From: Antedon mediterranea
Lineage: Eukaryota; Echinodermata; Crinoidea; Comatulida; Antedonidae
Length of the DNA: 64,000 nucleotides
Direction: 5' to 3'
Assembly: GCF_964355755.1 (NCBI RefSeq)
Contig: NC_092680.1
Span: 14,981,001-15,045,000, forward strand
Shown here: positions 48,801-55,473 of the stretch, one piece after another
How the letters are laid out: each line of letters opens with the position of its first letter
Position numbering within the stretch: position 1 is the stretch's first letter
Made by a program: the position numbers and the translations under genes
Notes under the pieces: generated by a model
Database searches by the model: none
Told to the model about the DNA's origin: nothing
Seen by the model: only the letters and a program-made list of their open reading frames with translations

Positions 48801-51473
48801 AATTGTTCCACTGAATGTTAAAAGATACTTCAAGAACGGTTCTAAAGAGATACTTGACCACTCATTGAAGGTTAGAATTCATTTAAAATAGAATTACAGA
48901 AAGTAAAATTGTTATAGGCCTATTAAAGAATCACCTGGACCTAAATACTGTGTCAAGAAATTGAGATATAAAGCGCCTCTCAGTGCCTTTCCAACATGCG
49001 CACTAATTGGAACTAAATTAAAGGGTACTGTAACATAGGGCCTACATTTATTTTTACATGTATTTGCAGGTGCATTTTAGAGGCATAGTTGGATTCGGAT
49101 ATGAAGGTGATATTGCGATTGATGACGTTAAAGTGGTCACGATGTCATGTGATCCTCATCCCAAGAGTCCACCAGTTACTGAAACTAGCTGCGACTTTGA
49201 GAATGGGGTAGAACAATGTGGATTTAAAGAAAACACCGAAATGAACGGCAGTGGGAAGTATGATGGAAACATTGTGAATTGGACCTTCTTCAATGCGTCA
49301 TTAATAGTTGGAAATCAACCAAATGATATATATGTTTCACTGTCTCAAAGTAATGTATTACTCTAAAATAATTATATTTAGTGCGTTAAGACTATCTTGT
49401 ATACGAAACATGTAGGAAATATGCAACACAAACTATAGTGTTGAGAGATTTGAATACAATTTGTACACTGTACTTATGAAACTAGATGATAAAAAGTGGA
49501 AACAAAACACTAAACGTTTCAACGTATATTACTAAATACTTATATTGAATGTTATATAAACACAAAACACTATCATACTAGCTCATGCACTCGAAAACGA
49601 AGTACTACAATGTTGCATCTGTTATGACATAAAATGCGCCAATAAAAGTAGGGCCAATACTTGATAAACTTTACTTTTACTATCAATAAACATGTATCAA
49701 CGTCTTGTGGTAAAATATTATACTTATAGCAAACCAATAATACCATAGACCTAGTTAAATAAGTAAAGTTATTTCAAATTTATATTCTTCTTCAGATCAA
49801 AGCTCTTACATCTTTACAAAAGCAGAAACATTAACAATAGGTCAACGTGTTGGTTTAGCATCACCAGATATCTCGGCTGGTTGGCATTATTGTCTCCACT
49901 ATTCGTATGTCAGTACTGGTGATTTCGTTATTGCTATCTACACAAATTCATCAGGAAAAGTGAAAGTGATTGACGCGTTATCCAGAAGACATCAGTCGAC
50001 ATGGAGTAAACACACAGTTAACATTCTACCTCAAGAAAAAACATTTACGGTAAATTCAGGGTTGAATAATATTCTTTACTACCGTCATGTCAACAAAGGA
50101 TAATAGAAAAACTTGGTGCATAATAAAAACAATAGCCTAATCAATTACATGAAAATATGTGGACCTATTAGAATATTCCATTTTATTTCTAGTCTGTCTA
50201 ACTTATATTCTTAGGTACTATTTGAAGGTGTTGTCGGTCGAGAACGAACCGGTATCATGGCGCTTGATGACATTCTGATTAAAAATGGAAAATGTGCTAA
50301 AGGTTTGTAGTGCGTAAGATTACGCTTTTATTTTATAACATGGTATTGTATGTTATATTGTTTTTATTTCAGTTATCTATTCTAAAAAGTGCCTTTTTAT
50401 TTAAAGAAAGTACGGTTGTCTCAATAAGAAGAATATAACAATATGTTCTTGAGTAATTTGGTGTTGCATACATGCCAACAGTTTATTTGTTAGTTTGTTT
50501 AGCTTCCTTTTCCTAAAACGTGCCATAGGCATAAGATAAATGTTTTTTAAATACATGCTTTTGATTGCTTACAATTGGGAGGTATTGAGCTCGACTGAAC
50601 GCGGATAATAAGCCGACGTAAAAATCCAGTGTAATCAGTAGACTACAAACAGTATCTAAATACATACAGATACAGATACAGATTCATTTATTGTCCAAAA
50701 TATTAATGGAAATTACAGTGCTCATAAACCTTGGCTTGCCTAAAATAAATAATATATAGCTTAAGAGAATAACATCCATTAATATAAATATAGGGGGGAC
50801 TATCTAACAAATATGTATATAATGTGTATATATGAATATTATTCTTCTTTTTTTTGTGTCGTCCTGTCATCATATTGTTGTTGTTTATTGATTTTCCACA
50901 AATAATACATTTTATTTTCTTGATAAATCATTAAATATTTATGAATAGGAAAAAATGAAGCAATAAGAATTAGTGAAAAATAAATCAGAAAAGAAGGTTT
51001 ACCTGCCATTCACCGAGACCAGATGCTTTTTGATATTAAATTTAAAGGAAAAAAAGTTGGTTGAGATTTTAAAAACAGGTCTAAACTATTCTATAGTTTT
51101 GGCAAACTTATATTTATTTTCAATTGTAACACTACTTTTTGCAAATATAGTTTGGTATGAAGGGATGTTATTCTCTTATATTCTCCTATATATTCCTATA
51201 TATTATTTAAGTTTAAATATCATTTCATTTGAAGGACCTCAATTGCAGAAAACAACAGAATTACCAGAAGCCAATGAATTATCGTCTCATTCGACTGCAA
51301 TTGCCTGTCTATCAGCATTGTTTGCAACTGCAATGCTTCTACTTGTACTATTCTTGGTCTATCATTGGAAAATGTTAAACCAACCTAAATCCTCCGGTGA
51401 CACAAACCAAGAAAATGAACTGATAGAAGTGGATCAAGCGGACATACATACTTTGACCGCTGTACAGACCTAG
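33651..51473 (+). CDS. Gene B: type I membrane protein with eight MAM domains (22 coding exons)
   Basis: The joined model codes for 1457 residues. A signal peptide (residues 1-23, MSTYTVLFLLILSV...) precedes MAM domains at about 25-175, 182-345, 363-515, 527-690, 700-846, 853-1018, 1025-1200 and 1217-1378. The membrane helix is at about 1399-1424 and a 35-residue tail ends TAVQT. Coding exons are 33651-33840, 34534-34784, 35414-35498, 36198-36353, 36582-36935, 37303-37464, 42970-43235, 43346-43427, 43923-44105, 44609-44868, 45344-45557, 45847-46097, 46804-46888, 46984-47139, 47334-47605, 47779-47866, 48069-48227, 48572-48870, 49070-49349, 49796-50049, 50215-50302 and 51235-51473. All junctions keep frame, although the acceptors of exons 3 and 6 are weak. 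Exons 6-13 and 14-21 are two copies of one three-MAM block, so it looks like a longer relative of gene A. Confidence 0.88.
34115..34530 (+). pseudogene. LINE 3' end in gene B intron 1
   Basis: 34116-34406 codes for the C-terminus of a reverse transcriptase ORF (CYNNALRKILRRSRS, MFVDNHVPSFYEYIRKS), followed by a short 3' leader and AATAAAGTTGAATTGAATT. It is 5'-truncated. Its tail stops right at the splice acceptor of exon 2. Confidence 0.75.
34534..34784 (+). CDS. Gene B exon 2: middle of MAM1
   Basis: Acceptor ATTCCAG, phase 1 in, phase 0 out. It contains GFFMSVHGNGPARLLI, CLTFWYKLYN and IWEVTGNLGKVWRSIE. It is closely matched by gene C exon 2. Confidence 0.9.
34951..35275 (+). mobile_element. 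tRNA-Leu/Ser-derived SINE, full-length copy (gene B intron 2)
   Basis: The head has a good A box (GTGGCCGAGCGGTTAAGAC) and B box (GGTTCGAGGC), with a long variable arm as in class II tRNAs (Leu or Ser). A body of about 230 bp ends in ATAAATATAAATTTCAATTC. Parts of the same body recur on the minus strand at 37550-37650 and 54118-54205. Confidence 0.8.
35414..35498 (+). CDS. Gene B exon 3: end of MAM1
   Basis: Phase 0 in, phase 1 out. IVIEGERHPDSYVLLDDVAI ends in DERCSGT. The acceptor (TTTAATGAAG) has a poor pyrimidine tract, but frame and homology to gene C exon 3 support it. Confidence 0.82.
35660..35870 (-). mobile_element. Decayed copy of the tRNA-bearing repeat (gene B intron 3)
   Basis: Read on the minus strand, it repeats the leader (GCTGTTCCGCCGTACC), the head CCCCGTGGTCTAATGGTTAG with the anticodon arm, and the tail GACTTTTTCTCATTCTCAC of the unit at 15480-15770. 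The T arm and variable loop are deleted, so the cloverleaf is broken. Confidence 0.78.
35880..36032. repeat. MITE tail family copy (gene B intron 3)
   Basis: CACGTACTATTACACGGCAT, GTGACCTACAATCGTC and a final AGGTGTTATAAT match the tails of the elements at 6.4, 42.7, 46.7 and 56.0 kb. Confidence 0.65.
36198..36353 (+). CDS. Gene B exon 4: start of MAM2
   Basis: Phase 1 on both sides. It contains CDFEYNLCGYQTN, VDWIRQQAD and DEDHTFGFDYG, and is nearly identical in plan to gene C exon 4. Confidence 0.9.
36582..36935 (+). CDS. Gene B exon 5: middle and end of MAM2 in one exon
   Basis: Phase 1 in and phase 1 out. GHYLCVDPDNTPRYEG, CVLFWYYISG and SSWHRGSF run without a break into FEAIRGSNPSQGAFCVDDVD. 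The intron that splits this domain in gene A (after exon 5) is absent here and in gene C. Confidence 0.92.
37303..37464 (+). CDS. Gene B exon 6: start of MAM3
   Basis: Phase 1 on both sides. The linker NTSPTPTDTPWQ is followed by CTFETNECGYGS and DHTVGANG. The usual Trp is Leu here (ETSLGVK; gene C has ETSWGIK). The acceptor CTCCAAAAG is weak. The donor is G|GTAAGATA. Confidence 0.82.
37550..37650 (-). repeat. SINE fragment (gene B intron 6)
   Basis: On the minus strand it matches the body of the SINE at 35060-35160 (CCGTAGGTCCAGTGTACAC and flanking bases). Head and tail are missing. Confidence 0.65.
37990..38058. repeat. Cluster of TAGGCCTA palindromes
   Basis: The word AGGCCTA recurs several times within about 70 bp (CTAGGCCTAGC, AGGCCTAGGCCTAC). 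Smaller clusters lie near 25338 and 26490-26580, and single copies are frequent in the introns and intergenic DNA. Confidence 0.8.
38186..38300. repeat. MITE-like repeat, left part, split by the RTE LINE
   Basis: GTACAAAATAGGTGGCACTG and TATTTCAAAGCAATA match the repeat at 46460-46530. The other half resumes at 42553. The 15 bases TATTTCAAAGCAATA (38286-38300) recur at 42538-42552 as the target duplication of the LINE. Confidence 0.7.
38320..38519 (-). pseudogene. RTE LINE ORF, C-terminal end
   Basis: AGHLARRDDNRWTKRMTEWQ continues WRWAG of the main frame at 39474, interrupted only by the Mutator-like element. Further frame shifts follow near the end. Confidence 0.8.
38529..39464. mobile_element. 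Mutator-like non-autonomous element with 9-bp target duplication
   Basis: GTCCCGCCC at 38520-38528 is repeated at 39465-39473. The ends are long inverted repeats of about 150 bp, from GCGATTTTTTTTTTCGTACA through AAGTTGGGGACCCCTCATGA to AAGCGTATAGCAACAAGAAG, with few mismatches. Long terminal repeats starting with G and a 9-bp duplication fit the MuDR superfamily (family knowledge). No transposase is present, and the 640-bp centre is AT-rich. Confidence 0.85.
39474..40452 (-). pseudogene. RTE LINE reverse transcriptase part
   Basis: It resumes as DENQPREQAGFRQGFSTTDH, then FIDYEKAFDSVEH (motif A with its Asp), NRGVRQGDTISPKIF (motif B) and IGLKIHKGKTKYM. At 40000-40011 the catalytic motif reads FAEV where the family has FADD, so the metal-binding aspartates are lost, apparently by a 3-bp deletion. 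The ORF ends at the Mutator-like element. Confidence 0.88.
40433..42229 (-). pseudogene. RTE LINE ORF, N-terminal and endonuclease part (598 aa open)
   Basis: From MEDKEKRGRKAHGQKGRS it gives an AP-endonuclease domain (INICTYNTRTL, WDVIGLCETK, VLGDFNAKIG, DIGSDHRMV), a basic coiled linker (RKMRRTRSRKRKREQ) and the start of the reverse transcriptase (DNKAPGLDDLASDIF, NYRPISLLS). It breaks after SLLSH: relatives continue with about 15-20 residues that are missing before DENQPREQAGF in another frame. The endonuclease domain is uninterrupted. Confidence 0.9.
42501..42589. repeat. Inverted repeat at the 5' junction of the RTE LINE
   Basis: Arms 42501-42537 and 42553-42589 (both with TTCGCGTTTGCAAAATATTT or its complement) surround the target duplication at 42538-42552. 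The related repeat at 46.5 kb has only the right arm, so the left arm seems to be an added inverted copy. Confidence 0.75.
42553..42711. repeat. MITE-like repeat, right part, after the RTE LINE
   Basis: It continues the repeat broken at 38300 (AACAAATATTTTGCAAACGC, CACGCCATGTGACCCACG) and ends AGGTGTTATATAATA. Confidence 0.7.
42970..43235 (+). CDS. Gene B exon 7: middle of MAM3
   Basis: Acceptor ATTATAG, phase 1 in, phase 0 out. GHFVGLKYSKAGWTYRTPYI is followed by CLTFYYKCTYHYCKYGG, with extra cysteines, and PVDPFQIV. The sequence is collinear with gene C exon 7. Confidence 0.9.
43346..43427 (+). CDS. Gene B exon 8: end of MAM3
   Basis: Phase 0 in, phase 1 out. VVFETEYKGNVYGIDDVEFY and HECSE make a slightly short closing third (82 nt). 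Confidence 0.88.
43923..44105 (+). CDS. Gene B exon 9: start of MAM4
   Basis: Phase 1 on both sides. It contains CDFEEGEICGYSQGTG, AWTRIQGPT and DNDHTLNTTEG. A low-complexity tract of ACGACTAC-like triplets (44340-44600) fills the intron up to the next exon. Confidence 0.9.
44340..44600. repeat. ACG/ACT triplet-rich low-complexity tract (gene B intron 9)
   Basis: Imperfect ACGACTAC, ACAACTAC and GCGACTAC words run up to eight bases before exon 10. This leaves the exon 10 acceptor (TTTAAG) without a proper pyrimidine tract apart from a short TTCGTTT. Confidence 0.75.
44609..44868 (+). CDS. Gene B exon 10: middle of MAM4
   Basis: Phase 1 in, phase 0 out. It contains GHYIYVEAS, GPMCLRFWYHMKGEHIDRLN and GWKLQNIEI. 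It corresponds to gene A exon 11 and gene C exon 10. Confidence 0.88.
45344..45557 (+). CDS. Gene B exon 11: end of MAM4 fused to start of MAM5
   Basis: Phase 0 in, phase 1 out. IYFEAYISGGHKGDVALDDI closes MAM4. YCQFNSYPNKCNYNDY opens a strongly diverged MAM5 without a DHT motif. Confidence 0.87.
45847..46097 (+). CDS. Gene B exon 12: middle of MAM5
   Basis: Acceptor TATCAG, phase 1 in, phase 0 out at ACG|GTAAGT. It contains SVNSFLYADKTIDKYVAIES and YCLQMSYIIKQD. An AAT microsatellite (about 45740-45785) precedes it. Confidence 0.85.
46265..46678. mobile_element. MITE composite copy 3 (gene B intron 12)
   Basis: A shortened hairpin part (46265-46375; ATGAATGTTTATGAGTG and ACATTCATTATTTG) is joined to a 300-bp element. 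Its ends, TATATAACATCTAAATAAAT and the complement of ATTTATTCAGGTGTTTTATA, are inverted repeats. The interior GTATTTCAAAAGCAATAC marks where the LINE entered the 38-kb copy. Confidence 0.7.
46804..46888 (+). CDS. Gene B exon 13: end of MAM5
   Basis: Phase 0 in, phase 1 out. IIFEAGIGNDRNGFVAIDNI and GHCP close the first three-MAM block. Confidence 0.9.
46984..47139 (+). CDS. Gene B exon 14: start of MAM6
   Basis: Phase 1 on both sides, after an intron of only 95 bp. It contains CNFEMDCGFFTN, GWQLSNKD and DNTYGSPSG (DNT in place of DHT). Confidence 0.9.
47334..47605 (+). CDS. Gene B exon 15: middle of MAM6
   Basis: Acceptor TTTTCAG, phase 1 in, phase 0 out. GHYYFISFRH, CLHFYYYMNSNAVSSLNIYV and PVDPIWSYVG pair with gene A exon 8. 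Confidence 0.9.
47779..47866 (+). CDS. Gene B exon 16: end of MAM6
   Basis: Phase 0 in, phase 1 out. IVFEPRSGGEHHADIAIDDV ends in KSCSK. Confidence 0.9.
48069..48227 (+). CDS. Gene B exon 17: start of MAM7
   Basis: Phase 1 on both sides. It contains CDFESGSCGYTN, FSWTRNGG and QDHTHMNEDNKG. Confidence 0.9.
48572..48870 (+). CDS. Gene B exon 18: middle of MAM7
   Basis: Phase 1 in, phase 0 out. GNYMYIETSPPR, CLHFWYHMNGKSVGSLEVY and GDHWRKAIV are close to gene A exon 11 in sequence and in length (299 against 296 nt). Confidence 0.9.
49070..49349 (+). CDS. Gene B exon 19: end of MAM7 fused to start of MAM8
   Basis: Phase 0 in, phase 1 out. VHFRGIVGFGYEGDIAIDDV, then CDFENGVEQCGFKEN. It is the counterpart of gene A exon 12. 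No DHT motif. Confidence 0.9.
49796..50049 (+). CDS. Gene B exon 20: middle of MAM8
   Basis: Acceptor CTTCAG, phase 1 in, phase 0 out. It contains NQSSYIFTKAETL, YCLHYSYVSTGDFVIAIY and WSKHTV. Confidence 0.87.
50215..50302 (+). CDS. Gene B exon 21: end of MAM8
   Basis: Phase 0 in, phase 1 out. VLFEGVVGRERTGIMALDDI ends in GKCAK. The 932-bp intron after it has an ATACAG run near 50670-50690, next to ATTCATTTATTGTCC, possibly a minus-strand LINE tail. Confidence 0.9.
51235..51473 (+). CDS. Gene B exon 22: membrane helix and cytoplasmic tail
   Basis: Phase 1 in after a pyrimidine-rich stretch and TTGAAG. An alternative acceptor 18 bases downstream, after AACAACAG, would also keep frame. The short stalk QKTTELPEANEL is followed by TAIACLSALFATAMLLLVLF, then LVYHWKM and an acidic tail ending TAVQT. 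Confidence 0.88.
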
Positions 51474-51671
51474 ATTTGCTTATATTGTTATAATGTAAGC
51501 AAGTTAAACACAATTAGTTGTAGGCTTTGCTCTCTTTTAATCTTGATAATAGGCTTTCGTATTTCAAATTTTCTTAAAGTCATTTATAAGTCTATTGAAA
51601 GCTTACAAATACATTACTTGTTAAGGTCAAATTGTATTTAGTTATCATAGTTCATGCCTTAGCAAATGTAC

Positions 51672-51677
51672 AATAAA
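51672..51677 (+). other. Candidate polyadenylation signal of gene B
   Basis: AATAAA lies 199 nt after the stop codon, a spacing close to that in gene A. Confidence 0.5.
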
Positions 51678-52523
51678 GGATTACAGTTTAATTAATTCAT
51701 TTTACTCAAAAATTCTTCATACATTAGTGAATGTTTATATTTTTTCAATCTATGATACGTAATAAAAATTCAAATTGGTGAAAATTAACTAGTGGTAGTA
51801 TTATTACGAATGAACCTGTTAAATTAAATTACTGGTTGACAACATTAATCGACAATCTGCCTGCCGACCAAAACTTTAGCCTGCCGAACATTTTGACCGA
51901 TAGAAAATTGACCGACTGAGACACAATCGAACATTTTGCGTACGTACTGAAATTGTTATATATTACAAAGATAGGCCTACCTTCATATATGTCAACTAGT
52001 ACTGTGTTGACTCATTCGTTCGACATTCTTGTACCGCCATTACAATGAGGTACATGTTTCTTTGTTGGTCTCAACAAGTATCAGCATACCATGCAAAACA
52101 GCCATTCATACACTCGAACAACGGGAATTCAACGCTAACAAGACGTGTGTTAAACCGGGTTCTCCACCATATTATTATTTCGGCCAATAGTTTTCTGACG
52201 AAAACAACACTACATTCATTTGTTTTCATTCTTTTATCTACAATACTGCTGGCTTGTTACCAATAACACACATACGTACACCGTACTCCTAATGGACACA
52301 CGAGTACAAACCCTTCTTCCTATGCCCGTTTATGTATTAGGAATTGTGTAAGTATAACGGAGTGTAACCGCTATCACAAGACAATGCTGACTGAATATAT
52401 TTCTTACTTAAATAATCGTCTAAATGTACTTATTGTAAAAGATTAATTTTTAACTGACCTAATACTTTACCTAATATAATTTTCAAACTTATATCATAGA
52501 AATGAAATACTTAATGCTTAAAG

Positions 52524-52863
52524 ATGTATTGTCCCCCAAAAAACATGAAAAATGAAGATAAATCAGACTTTAAATATGTTATTTTGTAGTTTTAATAAAG
52601 TTAATCACTTCCGTAGAAAACACGAAAACAAATAATGTTTTCGCTTATAAAATGACAAAATAAATGATTAAATTCAACCAAAACCCACTGGCTGGCAGCC
52701 AATTTGACTATCTTTTGCTTTAAATTACATTTTTTTCAGATAAATAATTTTTTTTTCGATCCAATTTTTGGTCAAAGTGGATAACTATTATGTTACATTA
52801 AAATGGCATATTATATTCAAAAAATGTTTTGTTAAGAATAATTTTTTCAGGGGGACAATATAT
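52524..52863. mobile_element. MITE with ATGTATTGTC ends, copy 2
   Basis: The ends ATGTATTGTCCCCC and GGGGGACAATATAT are inverted repeats. It matches 32715-33040 over its whole length with scattered differences. Confidence 0.78.
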
Positions 52864-54117
52864 ATTTATTACTGTAGTGTTACTATGCCGGATATAAAAA
52901 TAACGTGATTGTTAAAGTCTGTTTAATTATCGTTTTAATTCTTCTCAACTAAACAATATGCTGTTATAATATTTTGATACCATTTCTAAAAGCACATCTA
53001 TTGTCACTTTTAATTGACAAACTGTGCTTTTGGTTTCCACTTCAGAGACTGTTTCGGTAACCGATGACTCAATTGACGGTTCCTCAATGTGTAACAAAAG
53101 TGTTCTAATCTATATAGCATTACTAGTAGTAAATCATAATTAACATCATTACTATACCGATTGGATGGTTTTATGTGTAATCTATGAGACCAGTTGTTTG
53201 GAGTTTAGTTATTTTACTGGTTTACAATTCATGAACTCTATATATCTCATTACTAAATTGAAAACAAATGAAACTATTTTACACACATAATTAGAATTTT
53301 ACTCCTTCTTTCTTACTGCCTCATCATGCGCCACAAATGCCTCATTTTTATTTAAAACGCGCACCTTAAATTGTACTATAGATTACACTAATACCATTTT
53401 TCGTTGTAAATGTTTGGAGCTAACTATTTTGAAACTCCAGAGTCTTCTTCCTTTAGTTAGGCTATAATATTTCAAAGAAGCTTTATAATGGCCTACATTG
53501 CAAGGCCATATGACGCATATACATACATTCTTTCAAAATGAGTTCAGTTCCCATATGCATTCCAGTACAGGAAATAATATAATGTCGATTTATAATGTAT
53601 ATAATTTCAAGTATTATCCGCTGAGCCTTTCAAGAATTACCGCAAACCGTCTCACAGCTTTTGGGTCAAAGGATCTTTGTTGTAATTCTATAGAACTATT
53701 GACTAAGTGCCAAATTTGTATTTTTTTATAATAAAGAAAAAAAATGGTAGTACACGAAGCAATCTGTAAAATCGGGTGAAAGTTTTAGTATTCATTTATA
53801 ACATCCCACTTTTAACATACAGTACATCTAGAAGTATCCTTAATCGCAAAACACAGTTTTTCTTGGATAAGGGTAGATGTTTTCTTGAAATACTATAACC
53901 ATTGTCTGTCAAGTATGTGCCCAGTCTTAGCATTATCACCAGTTCCAAAAATGTGCAGCATTTAGTTATGTATGACAGTCGAGGTTACGAACAGAAATAC
54001 CATATATTATGTTTCGCATATAAAATAATAATTAACAAAATTCGTTGCTCAATGATGTTCAGAGACCTATGACTAGGCCCTTAAAGATAGAGATATCGAT
54101 CCATTGATTCTTATAAT

Positions 54118-54205
54118 GACCTACTCGTCCCGAATGATGAACTGGGTTCATTAAACTGTACACATGTAAACTGTGTTCACTGGACCTACTGTACGGTTTA
54201 TGAGC
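54118..54205 (-). repeat. SINE fragment
   Basis: The minus strand gives CAGTAGGTCCAGTGAACACA and GACGAGTAGG, parts of the body of the SINE at 34951. Confidence 0.6.
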
Positions 54206-54619
54206 AATTTTATTGAATCTTTTGTTATTAACAATAGGCATCAAGACGTCCTTACGTTTCATCACGGTATCGATAGGACTGATGATGCTTGCAAATATTC
54301 CGGAGTTATTCGTTTTCCAAAGGCCTTTTCTGTACTCGATGTGGGGATCCGTTATTATCTCATTGAAGAGCCTTTCCATAAGTTTAAAGCCAGTTTAAAA
54401 CAATTTTATAGATGTTTAATATTGCTCTAGATTTTTTTCGACTTCAAAGTCTATTTTTAATCTAATTTTTAAATACAAGTATCTATTTTTATAAATCAAT
54501 CTCTAATGTACAATAATCCTTTTTTTTTATTATATAAGCATCTATATTTATAATCTATCTCTAATATAATTTTTACACAGTATTTTATCTGTTTTATGTT
54601 TTGTTTTCTTTTGAAATAA

Positions 54620-54775
54620 ATAAATAAATATAATCTTTATCTGCAAAAGACCACCATCACCAGAACTAGGAGCGTTGCGGCCTTGAACCCACGCCGTTAT
54701 TGTTGGATCTTTAGGTACGGTAAACGGCGCCCCTGCCTTAACCGCTCGGCAATTTGACTCGCTTTACACATAACC
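54620..54775 (-). mobile_element. tRNA-Leu/Ser-derived SINE, short form
   Basis: On the minus strand the A box TTGCCGAGCGGTTAAGGC and B box GGTTCAAGGCC are followed by a short body (CTAGTTCTGGTGATGGTGGT) and an ATTT-repeat tail. It is related to the head of the 34951 copy but lacks the long body. Confidence 0.72.
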
Positions 54776-55221
54776 AAGAAAGAACAAGTTAACTTTAACG
54801 ATTTTAATAAAAAAAAAACAACAAACACTGAGGTGAAAGAAAGGAAGCATTTTCTCAAGAATCTAAAGTATACCCAGTATAATGATCGACCTAATTAAAA
54901 ATAATAATAAAAGTGATTGAAAATTATTATTTACTGTGTAGCCGACAAAAATTGACCCTTTTTAGCAGGTTGGTCAATAACCTAGGCCTACAGTAAAAGA
55001 AACAAAGATAGTAATAAGGATGTTAGCGCATTGTGGATTTAAAAAAGATATCAGCTGCTGCAACCACAAGAAGTTATTAAAATGCGGAAATATTCCCAGA
55101 TGTATTTTTATTGTCACTATCACATTTTCTTGAAAAGATTCCTAAATTATATTCCAAGAAAACATGATACTACCGGCCCCACGGTATTATAATATACACT
55201 ATTTTAATAATACCGACAACA

Positions 55222-55274
55222 GATAAATAACCATGCTGATGTACTATGCCTGTACATAATAAAAGAAGTCAAAG
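55222..55274 (+). promoter_or_regulatory. Conserved 5' leader of gene C
   Basis: GCCTGTACATAATAAAAGA and GTCAAAGATGA match the sequence just before gene B, showing that the duplication included the start of transcription or at least the leader. Confidence 0.45.
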
Positions 55275-55473
55275 ATGACCATACATATATTTCTTCTGTT
55301 GATAATTTCTGCTTTAGTGAGTAGATCAAGTGTACATTGTTCCACAGATATAGAATGCAGCTTTGAGGAAGACACGTGCACCATACAGAAAGACCACGGG
55401 ACGACTGCCCGTTGGATAAGATGGTCAGGGGCTTCTGCAGGTTTTGTTGATCATACTTACGGTAATAATTCAG
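55275..55473 (+). CDS. Gene C exon 1: signal peptide and start of MAM1
   Basis: The leader is followed by CSFEEDTCTIQKD, RWIRWSG and DHTYGNNSG. Phase 1 out at CAG|GTAAGA. Confidence 0.9.

Larger units (their letters stand above)
51680..55274. other. Intergenic region between genes B and C
   Basis: Apart from the MITE at 52524-52863 and the SINE pieces at 54118-54205 and 54620-54775, I recognise nothing. The short open frames here (52045, 53498, 54173) have no recognisable domain. The last 70 bp resemble the sequence upstream of gene B. Confidence 0.5.

Noticed and set aside
50660-50760. ATACAG run with ATTCATTTATTGTCC as a LINE 3' tail
   Set aside because: It is suggestive of a CR1/L2-type tail on the minus strand, but no coding part lies next to it.
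54173-54430. Overlapping open frames on both strands near 54.2 kb
   Set aside because: No motif is recognised, and part of the region is a SINE fragment.
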